The translations under genes were made by a program, and so were the position numbers. A stretch of DNA of 64,000 nt from Bacteroidia bacterium (GTDB taxonomy: Bacteria > Bacteroidota > Bacteroidia > B-17B0 > Aurantibacillaceae): NCBI GenBank assembly GCA_016787705.1, contig JAEUTP010000008.1, forward strand, positions 372,001-436,000, written 5' to 3'. Positions 48,815-59,449 of the stretch are shown here, one piece after another. Each line of letters opens with the position of its first letter. The first letter of the stretch is position 1. Below the pieces are notes generated by a model. It was not told the origin of the DNA and made no database searches. It saw only the letters and a program-made list of their open reading frames with translations.

Positions 48815-49294
48815 TTAATCTAATAAGCCACCATTTTTAATAGCCTCATAACCTTCATCTATTGGCAAATTGGGTTGTTTTGAAGCGGCAACGGCTAATA
48901 CATCGCATCGGTTATTTTCTACGTTATTGGCATGGCCTTTTACCCAGATAAATTCGTGTTTTTTTGAATTGTACACTCTTAAAAAGCGTTGCCAAAGATC
49001 AACGTTAGCTTTGTTTTTAAAGCCTGTTCTTCGCCAGCCTAATATCCATTTTAGATTAATAGCATCTACTACATATTTACTATCTGAATAAATTTTAACC
49101 GGCAGGTCGTTATTTGTAACACTCTCCAAACCTACTATTACGGCCAATAATTCCATACGGTTATTGGTAGTGCGCTTAAAGCCGCCACTTATCTCTTTAC
49201 GGTGCTGTTTAAATTTTAAAACCACCCCAAATCCTCCCGGGCCAGGGTTTCCACTAGCCGCACCATCGGTATATAATTCTATAAACGTTTCCAA
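48815..49294 (-). CDS. rnhA: Ribonuclease HI
   Basis: 159 residues, normal length. Catalytic acids D10 (LYTDGAASGNPGPG), E48 (NRMELLAV), D71 (YSDSKYV) and D131 (NNRCDVLA) are all present, along with WVKGHANN. It cuts RNA in RNA:DNA hybrids. It is divergent from sucD with 125 bases between. Confidence 0.96.
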   Translation of the reverse strand: METFIELYTDGAASGNPGPGGFGVVLKFKQHRKEISGGFKRTTNNRMELLAVIVGLESVTNNDLPVKIYSDSKYVVDAINLKWILGWRRTGFKNKANVDLWQRFLRVYNSKKHEFIWVKGHANNVENNRCDVLAVAASKQPNLPIDEGYEAIKNGGLLD

Positions 49295-49419
49295 ATAAAG
49301 GACTTAAGATAGTTTTTTTCAGGGCAATATTAAGTTTAAATTATTAAATAATATAGTCCTATAATTTATTGGTAAAATGCAAATTAGTAGGTATATTCGT
49401 ATCTCATAAAATTTAAACT

Positions 49420-50310
49420 ATGTCAGTATTAGTAAATAAAAATTCGAAAGTTATCGTACAAGGTTTTACCGGTGGCGAAGGAACTTTTCATGCAGGTCAA
49501 ATGATAGAATATGGAACCAATGTGGTTGGTGGTGTGACACCGGGTAAAGGTGGTACAACACACTTAGATCGCCCTGTTTTTAATACTGTTGCCGAAGCAG
49601 TTCAAAAAGTTGGTGCAGATGTATCGATCATTTTTGTACCGGCTGCTTTTGCTGCCGATGCTATTATGGAATCTGCCGATGCCGGCATTAAAGTAATTGT
49701 GTGTATTACAGAAGGTATTCCTGTTAAGGATATGATCTACGTTAAAGAATATATTAAAGGCAAAGCCTGCCGTTTAATTGGCCCTAACTGCCCTGGTGTT
49801 ATTACTGCCGGCGAAGCTAAGGTGGGTATTATGCCGGGTTTTGTTTTCAAAAAAGGTAAAGTTGGTATCGTTTCAAAAAGTGGTACTTTAACTTATGAAG
49901 CTGCTGATCAAATTGCAAAAGCAGGTTTAGGTGTTACCACTGCTATTGGTATTGGTGGCGATCCTATCATTGGTACTCCAACCAAAGATGCAGTTGAATT
50001 ACTAATGAACGACCCTGAAACCGAAGCTATTGTTATGATAGGCGAAATTGGCGGAAGCTACGAAGCAGAAGCTGCACGCTGGATAAAAGCAAATGGCAAT
50101 AAAAAACCGGTTGTTGGTTTTATTGCCGGGCAAACTGCTCCAAAAGGCCGTACAATGGGTCATGCCGGTGCTATTGTTGGTGGCGCGGAAGATACTGCAC
50201 AGGCAAAAATGCAAATTATGCGTGAGTGCGGAATTTTTGTTTGTGAAAGTCCTGCAGAAATTGGTAAAACAATGGCAGCTGTTTTAAAGGGAGAAAAAGT
50301 TACAGTTTAA
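49420..50310 (+). CDS. sucD: Succinyl-CoA ligase alpha subunit
   Basis: 296 residues. CoA-binding Rossmann N-terminus ([20 protein letters not shown]), GPNCPGVI segment, and phosphohistidine H248 in [10 protein letters not shown]. With the beta subunit (sucC, absent from this window) it makes ATP or GTP from succinyl-CoA in the TCA cycle. An upstream TATATTCG differs from the TAnnTTTG box by one base. A terminator follows at 50332-50362. Confidence 0.96.
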   Translation: MSVLVNKNSKVIVQGFTGGEGTFHAGQMIEYGTNVVGGVTPGKGGTTHLDRPVFNTVAEAVQKVGADVSIIFVPAAFAADAIMESADAGIKVIVCITEGIPVKDMIYVKEYIKGKACRLIGPNCPGVITAGEAKVGIMPGFVFKKGKVGIVSKSGTLTYEAADQIAKAGLGVTTAIGIGGDPIIGTPTKDAVELLMNDPETEAIVMIGEIGGSYEAEAARWIKANGNKKPVVGFIAGQTAPKGRTMGHAGAIVGGAEDTAQAKMQIMRECGIFVCESPAEIGKTMAAVLKGEKVTV

Positions 50311-50331
50311 TTTATTTTATATAAAATTAAT

Positions 50332-50362
50332 AGCCGGTACAAAAAATTGTATCGGCTTTTTT
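50332..50362. terminator. Terminator shared by sucD and the VanZ-like gene
   Basis: AGCCGGTACAA (50332-50342) pairs with TTGTATCGGCT (one mismatch) around a short A-rich loop, and a T-run follows on the plus strand. It lies between two convergent genes and touches the VanZ-like stop. Confidence 0.75.
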
Positions 50363-50747
50363 ATTGCATTGAAAATATCTTTTTCAATTTTTTGAAAAAT
50401 AGAACAGCCATTAAACAGCCAAAAGAGTTAGCAACAAAATCCTGCCAATCAGCGCTACGGTTACTAAAACATTTTGCCTGCATTACTTCTAACAAACCTC
50501 CGTACAAAACACAAATAAAAAAATAAATGATCAGCCATATTTTTGATTGATCATATTTTATACTTACTAAAAACAATAAGCTGCATAAAATAAAGAACAT
50601 GGTTGCATGTACCCATTTATCAAAACTTAATAACTCTAACCAATTGGCACTTGGTATTAAATGGCCGGGGGTTGCACATAAAGCAAAAATAATAGCGCCC
50701 CAAACACAAGCCAGAACAGGGCTATTTTTATAAAGAAAATTTTTCAT
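50361..50747 (-). CDS. VanZ family membrane protein
   Basis: 128 residues from the ATG at 50747. The frame reaches 50768, but that upstream part is the gcvH terminator. Four membrane helices and the VanZ-type pattern SFDKWVHATMFFILCSLLF and QDFVANSFGCLMAV. VanZ-like proteins are linked to teicoplanin resistance in enterococci; the general role in Bacteroidota is unknown. It follows gcvH but a terminator separates them. Confidence 0.85.
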   Translation of the reverse strand: MKNFLYKNSPVLACVWGAIIFALCATPGHLIPSANWLELLSFDKWVHATMFFILCSLLFLVSIKYDQSKIWLIIYFFICVLYGGLLEVMQAKCFSNRSADWQDFVANSFGCLMAVLFFKKLKKIFSMQ

Positions 50748-50756
50748 GCAAATAAA

Positions 50757-50787
50757 AAACCCTTTCAAATATTACAAGAAAGGGTTT
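50757..50787 (-). terminator. Rho-independent terminator of gcvH
   Basis: AAACCCTTTC (50757-50766) and GAAAGGGTTT (50778-50787) form a perfect 10-bp stem with an 11-base loop; on the minus strand a U-run follows. It lies 19 bases after the gcvH stop. Confidence 0.8.
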
Positions 50788-50805
50788 AAAAGTTTGTGCT
50801 TAAAA

Positions 50806-51186
50806 TTAAGCGCCAATTAATTTTTTATAATCTTCAACACTTAGTAATTCATTTACTTCAGCAGCGTTTGTAAATTTAATTTTTATCATCCAGCCTTTTC
50901 CGTAAGGATCAGCGTTTACACTTTCAGGAGCTGAATCAATATCTTTATTTACTTCTAAAACTTCACCTGTTAAAGGCATAAATAAATCGCTTACTGTTTT
51001 AACCGCTTCAACGGTCCCAAACACAGCTTCTTTCTCTACAGTTTCGCCAACGGTATTTACATCTACGTAAACAATATCACCTAATTCGCGTTGAGCAAAA
51101 TCAGTAATTCCAATTGTAGCTTCGCTACCATTAATTTTGATCCACTCGTGATCTTTCGTGTATTTTAAGTCTGCAGGAAAATTCAT
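50806..51186 (-). CDS. gcvH: Glycine cleavage system H protein
   Basis: 126 residues, standard. The lipoyl lysine is K63 in [13 protein letters not shown], with the [10 protein letters not shown] start and the [17 protein letters not shown] end. It shuttles the aminomethyl group between the P, T and L proteins. Its own promoter is at 51206-51235, in the gap after the sprA stop, so it is not necessarily read from the sprA transcript. Confidence 0.96.
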   Translation of the reverse strand: MNFPADLKYTKDHEWIKINGSEATIGITDFAQRELGDIVYVDVNTVGETVEKEAVFGTVEAVKTVSDLFMPLTGEVLEVNKDIDSAPESVNADPYGKGWMIKIKFTNAAEVNELLSVEDYKKLIGA

Positions 51187-51205
51187 ATGTTATTTTTTTG
51201 AAATA

Positions 51206-51235
51206 CAAATGTAATTGTTTGTTTGAATTATCAAA
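51206..51235 (-). promoter_or_regulatory. Promoter of gcvH
   Basis: On the minus strand TTTG (51235-51232) and TACATTTG (51213-51206) are separated by 18 bases, and the gcvH start is 19 bases further. This is a good match to the Bacteroidota consensus. Confidence 0.6.
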
Positions 51236-51274
51236 CTATTTTTTGAAGGAAATTAGGTGCTAATTTTCACCTGC

Positions 51275-54200
51275 TTATTGGAAGTTGATCCTCAAACTAA
51301 AGCCACCGGTTGCATTGGCCGTAGGGAAAGAGGCCGAGGTTTGCGGCTTGGTGCGGATCCAATCATAAAACAGCCTTAAATTAATATTTTGCGTTAACTG
51401 GTAATCGGCCGATGAACGTAAGGTAATGATATTTGTACCACCTGTTGGCACACTAATACCATCAGATACACGACGGATCACCGAAAGATTTTGACGGTAG
51501 CTAACATCGAGTTTTAGCATTAAATTACTTTCTAACACTTTACCCTGGATCTTTAAATTTTGGAATTTTAGTTTTGGATACATATAACCTAAACCGACAA
51601 CATATTCCTGACCTTTTGTTTCGATAATTTGAAGTCCGGAAATATTTAAACTGGTTGACTTATCACGCTTGGTTTCTAAGTTAGCGCTCCAGCCTTGTTT
51701 CACAAATTGAAAATCAAATTTGATCAACGGCGAGAAGGCCTCTGTAATTGTTATAGCATTAATATTATAGTATGGCACAAAGTTTGAGTTTAATGTGGTA
51801 GAACCTGAAGCTACTGATACCGGGGCCCTTGCGGTTTGCGCATCACCGGTAAACAATAAGTTATTTGTATAACCTGCAATGTTATATGAACTGCGGTAAC
51901 CATGGCGAACCGTAATGCTTCTGAATGTTTTCTTAAACACTGACAGCTTGCCTATCCCATCCCAGCTAATAGTAAAGTTTGGTAACGGAACCGTTGGGAA
52001 AATATTTTTAGTACTGTAATTTTTAATATTTCTTCCGGTATAGGTTCTGTAAAACGCGCCTAATAAAACATCCTGCTGGTTATCCTGGTAACCATCCACA
52101 TAACTTTCTGTTTTACCAAGTAAATTAGTATACGTATATGTGCCCGTTGATCCTGTTGGGTTTGAAGTCGAGTAGGCGTTTGCTTGTCCTAATTCTTTCG
52201 CAACATCTCTTCTCACTAATAAAAACTCATCAAACAAACTTGATTCTCCATTTTTCCCTTTATCACTTAATGATCTGAAGAAGGTGAATGTAGAGATATT
52301 AAAATTACCTGTTTCGTTTCTACTCACATCAAACAAGAAACCATTATTCTCTTTGCTTCTTGGATCTAATGGATCGTAGATCATGTATTCACTTACACTT
52401 TTTGCTTTTGTATAATTTCCATTCAATTCTATTTTTAAACTTCCATGCGGTTCAATGCTTGATCGGTAAGTATAAGTGGTATTCTTGGTTTCGGTATAAG
52501 GTGTGGTTTGTAAAGGCACTTGCGATAGCCAACCATTACGCGCACTATTTTTTCTTATGTTATCATCCTGTAAACCTGTTGTAAATAAAAAGCCCGGAGC
52601 CTGTCTCTCTCTAAAATCAAGACCCATATATTGGGAGCTTGGCTTAAAGTTTGGCAAAGCCTGCCCACCTTGCTGCTGAAAGCTAACTGAAATATTTTTT
52701 ACCATCATAATACCGCGGGCTAAAAACTCACCAATATCTTTAAAGTTACTTTCTTTCTTTTTTGTGGTATCGGTTGGTGTGCTTGAAGCTGTTGCGCCTT
52801 TGCCGCCTTTGTTATTGTTATTTGGGTTTTTGTTTTGATTGCTGTTCAATTTCTTAAAATACGGTATCTTATTATAAAGCTGTACCATATTAAAGTTACC
52901 AGTTATATTGTGAGAGTTTGTATTTTGTATGGTGTTACCTATGCTATCTGTAGCAGCAAACGGGCGGCGCAGCCAGGTGTATGTGCCGCCAAATCTATAA
53001 GTAACGGTTGTAAAATCCAGTATAGGAATTTTATTAATAGGCACATTAAAATTTAAATTCATTTGCTGGCGGTAAGTAGTATTCTCACCATAACGTCCTT
53101 CATATTTATTAGTGGTAGGGTTTTTTCTTCCATTAAAGAATGTTGTTCTGATACTATCCCTGATACCACTTCGGTTAACATCATCAATAATCTCTCTTAA
53201 AGAATCGCTTACAGGTTCTAAAACACGCCCTTCGTTACTGGCACTAAAATCAAATTTAATAGCTTTACTCAAATCCCATCGTAAGTTATAAGAACGGTTC
53301 ACTAAAAAGTTTTTATTAATGAGCGTTGGGTTGGCAAAACTTGTAGAACCTTCATAAAAGCTGGTAATATCGCGGTTTTTAAGTGCCGCATAACTTCTAT
53401 TAAAATCAATAGACGTTCCAAAACTATTTGGTAATAATTGTAGGTTAAAATCTTTTATCAATGCAAACCATTTATTTTGAAAGATCTTTATTTTACTAAA
53501 AGGTTTAATAGTAAGCGGGTTTTGTAAACTAAAATTGTACTGAAGGTTAGCGCGGTATGATTTGTTTATATTGTATTCAACGTTTATACTTCGTTTAAAT
53601 AATTCGGTATATGCATAGGTTGCCGAAAAATTACTTACATCCCAGGGCATTGGCTTGGCACCTTTTCGTTTAAAACCATCTATCCTTACATTAGTAACGT
53701 TAAAGCCTTTGCGCTCGGTAAAATCAATTACCTGGTCTTTTATTGAATCTTTTTTTGCTTTACTGATAGCATCACTTTCTTCAAAATCTTTCATTCTTAC
53801 ATCCGGATCGATAGGGTTAAAAAGAGGAATTACTTTTGTTTGGCCGTAATTATAAAATATTGGTAAAGTAACTTTCCATTTGTTTGGAAAAAATTTACCG
53901 GCATTAATTGAGCTGCTCATATCCCAGTTTAAATTGGTTTCTTTACTACGCTCATTTATTTTTTGTTCAACACCACCCCAAAACGGGGTTTTATATGTAC
54001 CCGCAAGTGATACCACACCCAAATCGGCCAGTTTAGCCTGTACCTGACCTGTTGTAGCCCAACCACCTTTATTAATAAATTCTGTTAAGCGTAATTCGTT
54101 TACCCAAACCTCAACGCAATGTGCTAAATTATCAACGCCTTTATCATTTCTGATACCCACCATTACACTTTTTATGGTACCTAAATTCGGATTACCAACC

Positions 54201-57200
54201 ACTGCAATTTTATAGCCATCAAAATTTCTTACATAGGGTGTACTTAAATTATTTAAATTACTAAAGTAACCCATGGATCTGTTTCTTTCGTCTTTTACAA
54301 TAGAAATATCACTGAATTTAAAATTAATTTCATTTTCTGCCGGCCAAACAGCTTTACGATCATCGTCACTATTAGGATCATAAACACCTTTTGCTGTTAA
54401 TTTTAAAGGCACCTGGTATTCGTAAAAATTATTATTGTAATCTGTTCCAACTCTGAAAAACAAAGTAAGGTCTCCGTCATTTAATGGAATATCATTTAAT
54501 TTTTCGGCATGCACATTCATCTTAATGTTATTGAACATACGCGTATCCAAATCAACATTTTTAAACACAGCCCTGCTATCACCATCTTTTAAATTACATA
54601 CGCGTAATTGTAATGCCTGTTCGTTTTGTAATACCAAATTTGTGGTTTGCACATTTTGCTGTTGTTGAATATCAGGCGGCAACACATAGTTTACCGGTGT
54701 TTTTGTTCCGTTCTCTTGCAAGCTTACCGCCGAAACATCAAAAATAGTTGAGTTATCGTCGTTAACGATATACTCACCGGTTTGTTTAAGATCGTAAGCA
54801 TAACGCCTCCAGTCTGCACGTACCAGTTCAAAACGCGCTAAACGCACTAACACAGGTCTATCAAACCCTTTCATATATACACGCATAAAACGGATAGAGT
54901 TAAATCCTTCAATACCTCCCACAACAGTTTCAAATTGTGTAATAGGAATTTTAAACTGATACCATTTTACACTTTTATTTATACCGCTAAAATCGGCAGT
55001 ACCTGTAAACTGATCAACTATAAAATTAGTTCCTACCGAAGCAGGACTAATATCATTAGGCGAAATTTTAATATGGTATTGATAGTAATTTTCGGTTTCG
55101 CTTAATGTATTATCTTTATTTACATCTTCAATATTTGGTAAGGTGCTTAATCCGCTTGCAGGATAGCCTGCCGCATTTAAAGCTTTATATTGTTCTTCGG
55201 TTGGTGTATTTGCTTCAGGATTATTAAATTTTGCATATCTTCTTAAAGTATTTGCTTTTATTAAAGCATCTTTATCATAATCATCGCCCCTAAAATGATG
55301 AAATTTATCTGATGACGGGTCGGCGTTAAACGCATCTTTAGCTGCCTGGCTAAATGCTCCGGCGTTCATATCGGCTATAGCACTTCTAAACCTGTATCTT
55401 TCATAAGAATCACTTAAACCATCATAACCCACATCCTGAAATTCGCGGTCAGCATTATCCTGCGAAAAGGCATTAACCGTTGGTGGAATTAATGGAATAT
55501 TGGCTAAATTTAAGTTAATAGAATCTATTGGCAAATTACTTGAAAAAGAAGATGGGCCCGGAATACCGTTTTCGTAAACCATACGACCATCTTTTACAAT
55601 ATCTTCAGATATATTTCCTAAGTTAATATACATATCACCACTTGGTAATTTTGTAGCATCAAAACGCGGATCTGTATCTGATTTATAATCTTCGTTAAAA
55701 GGATCCATCATCCAGAATTGGATATATTCAATATTGGCCGCCTGAAAATCGTTGGTCTCTAATCGGCGCATCATACCACCCCAGCGATTAGCCGGGTTTT
55801 TTAATGAGCCATCTAAATTTATACCTGCCGAAATTCCGGCAACACCATTTACATCGTAATTATAAGGGCCACGCTCACTAGGATAAAACCCAAGGTCTAA
55901 AACAGGTAATACCTGCTGCTGGCCGTTAGGTGGTGTTTTACCGGGAAACAATTCAGTTTCAAAAACCTGGCGCCACATGTTGTTAGAAAATACAGGGTTA
56001 TTATAATCAGGAGGTGTTGCGCCACTTTGCGAACGGGTAAGCATTGGATCGATATTATACCAGTTAAACTGGGCACGGTTCATTCCTGTGGTAGTAGTAT
56101 TTGAACCAGCAGCTTCAGGAAACAAACTTGGAATACCCTGTGGAATACTTGCCAGGTACCAGCCCTGAGGGTTTCTAATATCGATCAAAGAAATGGATCC
56201 TTCAAAATCATCAATGTAAGAGTTACCACTTTTACCAATCGCTTTTGCATTACCGGGAAATAATTTTGCAATCTCACCGCGTGCCGAAATGCTACTCATT
56301 TCTTTGGTACTGTAAAACGGTAGCTTATCTAATAAACGTGTTAAAAATGGCGCGTCGGTTTTATAATTAAAATCTAAACCCGCTACAATATTGCTTACAG
56401 GTTCATCGCCAATACTTACTTTTTGTGTAATGGGTCTTTCGTTAAAACGTAATAAGGTACTACCTAAAGTTAAATTCCTGCCTGCCTTATAATCGAGTCG
56501 GGTTCCCCACAAACTCTTTTGTTGCACGTTAAAGAGCGAATTACTTTCAAGAGAAACTTTTACCTGTGCGCCAGAATTTAAAATACCTTCGTTAATGATC
56601 TTTACGCGACCCAAAGTATAATCAACCGTGTAATCTGTATTCTCAACCAAAGCAACACCATTGGCAGTAACAACAACAGCCCCTTGCGGAATATTAAGTG
56701 CGTTTAGTGCGATCTCAGAACCGGATGCAGAACGGTAAGTTCCTTTAATTTTATAACGGTTTTTGTTTTGAATAAAACTTGCTGCGGTTTTTGTAGAGTC
56801 GTACAACTCAGTAAAAATGTATTTGTTAGCAGCAGGAAAATCATTATTCGGATCGAACTTAGCTGCAAGGCCTCTGCCAAAAGGCTCTACCATTGGAAAA
56901 TAAACCCTGCCGTTAGCGGGCAAAACGGTATAACCGGTAATAAAATCATATATACCATCGCGTGCTCTATCGCCGTTAACGCTTAAGTTATCGCAATTTA
57001 AAACACGAAGCAACTGTTGTCCATTTACAGCGCCAAAAGGAAGATATGGCACATCAACACCCGTTTCAATATTATTATAATAAATATCTAACTTAAAATC
57101 CTGAGGATTTAAATTATATGCACCCAAAGCATAAACGTTTTTCATCATTAATTGCCACATTGGGTGCTTTACACTAACATTATTGCTCTTTAATAATTTA

Positions 57201-58831
57201 CAGATCAACAATGCGCTGTTATCCGGAACCTGATCACTAAACTCACCTACCTGGTATGTTTTACCACCGTAGGTGTATTGATAAGAAACCGCTAATGATT
57301 GTTCGTTGCTTAATTGCTGATTTAATGAAATAAAACCGGTACGCGGATTAAAATAAAATTCTGTTGCATTTAAACGACGCGCATTTTGAATCACGTTATA
57401 ATCGCGCGATGCATCCATATAAATATTACCAGTATTATTTGGATTGGAAGCAATTATAGAAGTTGGTAAATTTTGAGAAACAGAGCTTAATAAACGATCT
57501 TTTAATAAACCATTAATGGTATTGGTCATAATTGAATATAAACTATTGGCTGTATTTCGTGGCAGCTTATCATATTCAAGGTTTGAAGGGTTGCTAAATG
57601 TATCGATGATGGCGGCCTGAATTGTAGATGTAATTAATGCACCCCCTTTTGTGCCTGCCAAACCTTTCCATACGTGTACCGAATCTTCACCAAGATCTTC
57701 AAAGGCAACAACGTTGCGTGTTTGTTCGGCAGTACCATTAATGTTTAATACATATACCTCAACTTTTGTAATTACGATGGGTGTATTAATAACAGGTAAA
57801 CTTTGCATCCAGGTATCATAATTATCCCTGAAATAATGACCTAAAAAGTAATGTTTATTTTGTTCGTAGTTATCACCATTGACCTGAAAATTTTGTGTTT
57901 GCGCACCGCCCTGAACAGTTACTTCTTGTTTTTTACCACGTTGCTGAGAGAAAACAGTTGTGGCTCTTAATTTACCAAATTGTAATTCTGTTTTAAAACC
58001 GAATAATGTTTGGCTGCCTGAAATTAATGTGCTGTTTAACGGAAGTGTAACGTTACCTGCTTCAATTTTTTTAATGATCTCATCTTCATAACCGGTGTAA
58101 TCTAATTTTACCTGGTTCTCCCAATCAAATGATGCTTCGGTATTATAATTGGTTGTTACTTTTAATTTATCGCCTATCTTTCCAATTAAGTTTAACTGGA
58201 TGCGCATGTTAAAATCAAAGTTGGTAATTTTTTGTTGTTTTTGTGGAATAGCCGGATTAAAATTTTTATTCCTGTTTAAGCCAAAAATTAATTCGGCAGT
58301 ACCGGTTGGTTTAATATCAACAGTATTACCACCAAAAATACGATCAAACAATTCGCCGCCAACATTTAATTTCGGGATCATACCTTTGCGGGGCTTTTCA
58401 TTCAAATCATCGGCCGCAACACGGGATCTCCAATAATCTCGCATTGATTTTTTAAACTGATAATCCTGGTACTCTTTCATACTCATGTAGGTTTCCGGAC
58501 GGTAATCCATATCACCTATCTTTTGCTTTACATCATAAGTTCCTGTTTTTGGATTATACTCTATATCGGTTTTTACGTTTTCAGGATCTTTTAAATACAA
58601 TCCTGATTTTGGATCGAACATTGGCGGTTTGCCGTTGTTATCTTTAAAATCATAATTCAGATCAACGGGTTCGGTGCCCGGAGTATCTATTGGTAAAATA
58701 TTTTTTGAAGGCAATTGTTCGAAAACATCAGAGCTGGAAATATTTTTAGAATCACGCTTGGTTACTACGGCCATTAAACAGGCTGTTGCACTGGTAATTA
58801 CTACAAAATTTATAAGTCCGCCTATTCTCAC
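51275..58831 (-). CDS. sprA: T9SS outer membrane translocon protein SprA (Sov)
   Basis: 2518 residues, GTG start, in the size range of SprA. It begins with one hydrophobic leader (GGLINFVVITSATACLMAVV), then a region with EYQDYQFKKSMRDYWRSR and ELIFGLNRNKNFNPAIPQ (SprA N-terminal domain type), many beta-barrel-type strands, and ends in FSLRINFQ. SprA forms the 36-strand pore through which type IX secretion cargo crosses the outer membrane; the two proteins with T9SS tails in this window are predicted clients. The gene lies nine bases after ruvA. It is the longest gene here and shows no frameshift. Confidence 0.96.
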   Translation of the reverse strand: MRIGGLINFVVITSATACLMAVVTKRDSKNISSSDVFEQLPSKNILPIDTPGTEPVDLNYDFKDNNGKPPMFDPKSGLYLKDPENVKTDIEYNPKTGTYDVKQKIGDMDYRPETYMSMKEYQDYQFKKSMRDYWRSRVAADDLNEKPRKGMIPKLNVGGELFDRIFGGNTVDIKPTGTAELIFGLNRNKNFNPAIPQKQQKITNFDFNMRIQLNLIGKIGDKLKVTTNYNTEASFDWENQVKLDYTGYEDEIIKKIEAGNVTLPLNSTLISGSQTLFGFKTELQFGKLRATTVFSQQRGKKQEVTVQGGAQTQNFQVNGDNYEQNKHYFLGHYFRDNYDTWMQSLPVINTPIVITKVEVYVLNINGTAEQTRNVVAFEDLGEDSVHVWKGLAGTKGGALITSTIQAAIIDTFSNPSNLEYDKLPRNTANSLYSIMTNTINGLLKDRLLSSVSQNLPTSIIASNPNNTGNIYMDASRDYNVIQNARRLNATEFYFNPRTGFISLNQQLSNEQSLAVSYQYTYGGKTYQVGEFSDQVPDNSALLICKLLKSNNVSVKHPMWQLMMKNVYALGAYNLNPQDFKLDIYYNNIETGVDVPYLPFGAVNGQQLLRVLNCDNLSVNGDRARDGIYDFITGYTVLPANGRVYFPMVEPFGRGLAAKFDPNNDFPAANKYIFTELYDSTKTAASFIQNKNRYKIKGTYRSASGSEIALNALNIPQGAVVVTANGVALVENTDYTVDYTLGRVKIINEGILNSGAQVKVSLESNSLFNVQQKSLWGTRLDYKAGRNLTLGSTLLRFNERPITQKVSIGDEPVSNIVAGLDFNYKTDAPFLTRLLDKLPFYSTKEMSSISARGEIAKLFPGNAKAIGKSGNSYIDDFEGSISLIDIRNPQGWYLASIPQGIPSLFPEAAGSNTTTTGMNRAQFNWYNIDPMLTRSQSGATPPDYNNPVFSNNMWRQVFETELFPGKTPPNGQQQVLPVLDLGFYPSERGPYNYDVNGVAGISAGINLDGSLKNPANRWGGMMRRLETNDFQAANIEYIQFWMMDPFNEDYKSDTDPRFDATKLPSGDMYINLGNISEDIVKDGRMVYENGIPGPSSFSSNLPIDSINLNLANIPLIPPTVNAFSQDNADREFQDVGYDGLSDSYERYRFRSAIADMNAGAFSQAAKDAFNADPSSDKFHHFRGDDYDKDALIKANTLRRYAKFNNPEANTPTEEQYKALNAAGYPASGLSTLPNIEDVNKDNTLSETENYYQYHIKISPNDISPASVGTNFIVDQFTGTADFSGINKSVKWYQFKIPITQFETVVGGIEGFNSIRFMRVYMKGFDRPVLVRLARFELVRADWRRYAYDLKQTGEYIVNDDNSTIFDVSAVSLQENGTKTPVNYVLPPDIQQQQNVQTTNLVLQNEQALQLRVCNLKDGDSRAVFKNVDLDTRMFNNIKMNVHAEKLNDIPLNDGDLTLFFRVGTDYNNNFYEYQVPLKLTAKGVYDPNSDDDRKAVWPAENEINFKFSDISIVKDERNRSMGYFSNLNNLSTPYVRNFDGYKIAVVGNPNLGTIKSVMVGIRNDKGVDNLAHCVEVWVNELRLTEFINKGGWATTGQVQAKLADLGVVSLAGTYKTPFWGGVEQKINERSKETNLNWDMSSSINAGKFFPNKWKVTLPIFYNYGQTKVIPLFNPIDPDVRMKDFEESDAISKAKKDSIKDQVIDFTERKGFNVTNVRIDGFKRKGAKPMPWDVSNFSATYAYTELFKRSINVEYNINKSYRANLQYNFSLQNPLTIKPFSKIKIFQNKWFALIKDFNLQLLPNSFGTSIDFNRSYAALKNRDITSFYEGSTSFANPTLINKNFLVNRSYNLRWDLSKAIKFDFSASNEGRVLEPVSDSLREIIDDVNRSGIRDSIRTTFFNGRKNPTTNKYEGRYGENTTYRQQMNLNFNVPINKIPILDFTTVTYRFGGTYTWLRRPFAATDSIGNTIQNTNSHNITGNFNMVQLYNKIPYFKKLNSNQNKNPNNNNKGGKGATASSTPTDTTKKKESNFKDIGEFLARGIMMVKNISVSFQQQGGQALPNFKPSSQYMGLDFRERQAPGFLFTTGLQDDNIRKNSARNGWLSQVPLQTTPYTETKNTTYTYRSSIEPHGSLKIELNGNYTKAKSVSEYMIYDPLDPRSKENNGFLFDVSRNETGNFNISTFTFFRSLSDKGKNGESSLFDEFLLVRRDVAKELGQANAYSTSNPTGSTGTYTYTNLLGKTESYVDGYQDNQQDVLLGAFYRTYTGRNIKNYSTKNIFPTVPLPNFTISWDGIGKLSVFKKTFRSITVRHGYRSSYNIAGYTNNLLFTGDAQTARAPVSVASGSTTLNSNFVPYYNINAITITEAFSPLIKFDFQFVKQGWSANLETKRDKSTSLNISGLQIIETKGQEYVVGLGYMYPKLKFQNLKIQGKVLESNLMLKLDVSYRQNLSVIRRVSDGISVPTGGTNIITLRSSADYQLTQNINLRLFYDWIRTKPQTSASFPTANATGGFSLRINFQ

Positions 58832-58840
58832 TAAATACGC

Positions 58841-59440
58841 CTAAAAGTTTTTTAATGCCGATTTAATTAATACTTCCACATTGTCGGTTCCTACGCCTTG
58901 CTGTTTAATTGATTTTTCAATCGCTTTTTCAGCTGAAGCCTTAGGAAAACCTAAGGTAACCAGAGCCAATAACGCCTCGTCTTTATTTTTATTGTACGAC
59001 GGTGTTAAAATCTGGGAAATTCCTCCTTCATGTTTACCCATCTTGCCTTTAAGGTCAACAACTATACGTTGTGCCGTTTTATCACCAATGCCTTTTATTG
59101 ATTTTAACATGGTTACATTTGCTGTATTTATGGCGCCTGCTATTTCGGCAGGACTAAGACTTGAAAGCATTAACAAAGCGCTTCCGCCGCCAACACCACT
59201 TACCGAAATAAGCTTACGAAATAATTCACGTTCATCCTCTTCTGCAAAACCATAAAAACGAGGATTATCATCGCGCACGTAAACACTTTCAATAAACAAT
59301 TGCGCTTCTGTTTGCTGACTTAATTTTGAAAATGTATTTAACGATACCAAAAGGCCATACCCTACTCCATTTGCTTCAATAACAATGTGGGCGGGATTTC
59401 TGTATGTAATATTACCTTTTACGTAATTGATCAATGACAT
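58841..59440 (-). CDS. ruvA: Holliday junction branch migration protein RuvA
   Basis: 199 residues. N-terminal OB domain (INYVKGNITYRNPAHIVIEANGVG), helix-hairpin-helix pair (LISVSGVGGGSALLMLS and LKSIKGIGDKTAQRIVVDLK) and a C-terminal domain (DEALLALVTLGFPKASAEKA) that binds RuvB. RuvA forms tetramers that hold Holliday junctions in recombination repair. It lies nine bases from both neighbours maeB and sprA, so the three form one tight operon. Confidence 0.96.
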   Translation of the reverse strand: MSLINYVKGNITYRNPAHIVIEANGVGYGLLVSLNTFSKLSQQTEAQLFIESVYVRDDNPRFYGFAEEDERELFRKLISVSGVGGGSALLMLSSLSPAEIAGAINTANVTMLKSIKGIGDKTAQRIVVDLKGKMGKHEGGISQILTPSYNKNKDEALLALVTLGFPKASAEKAIEKSIKQQGVGTDNVEVLIKSALKNF

Positions 59441-59449
59441 AGCTATTTC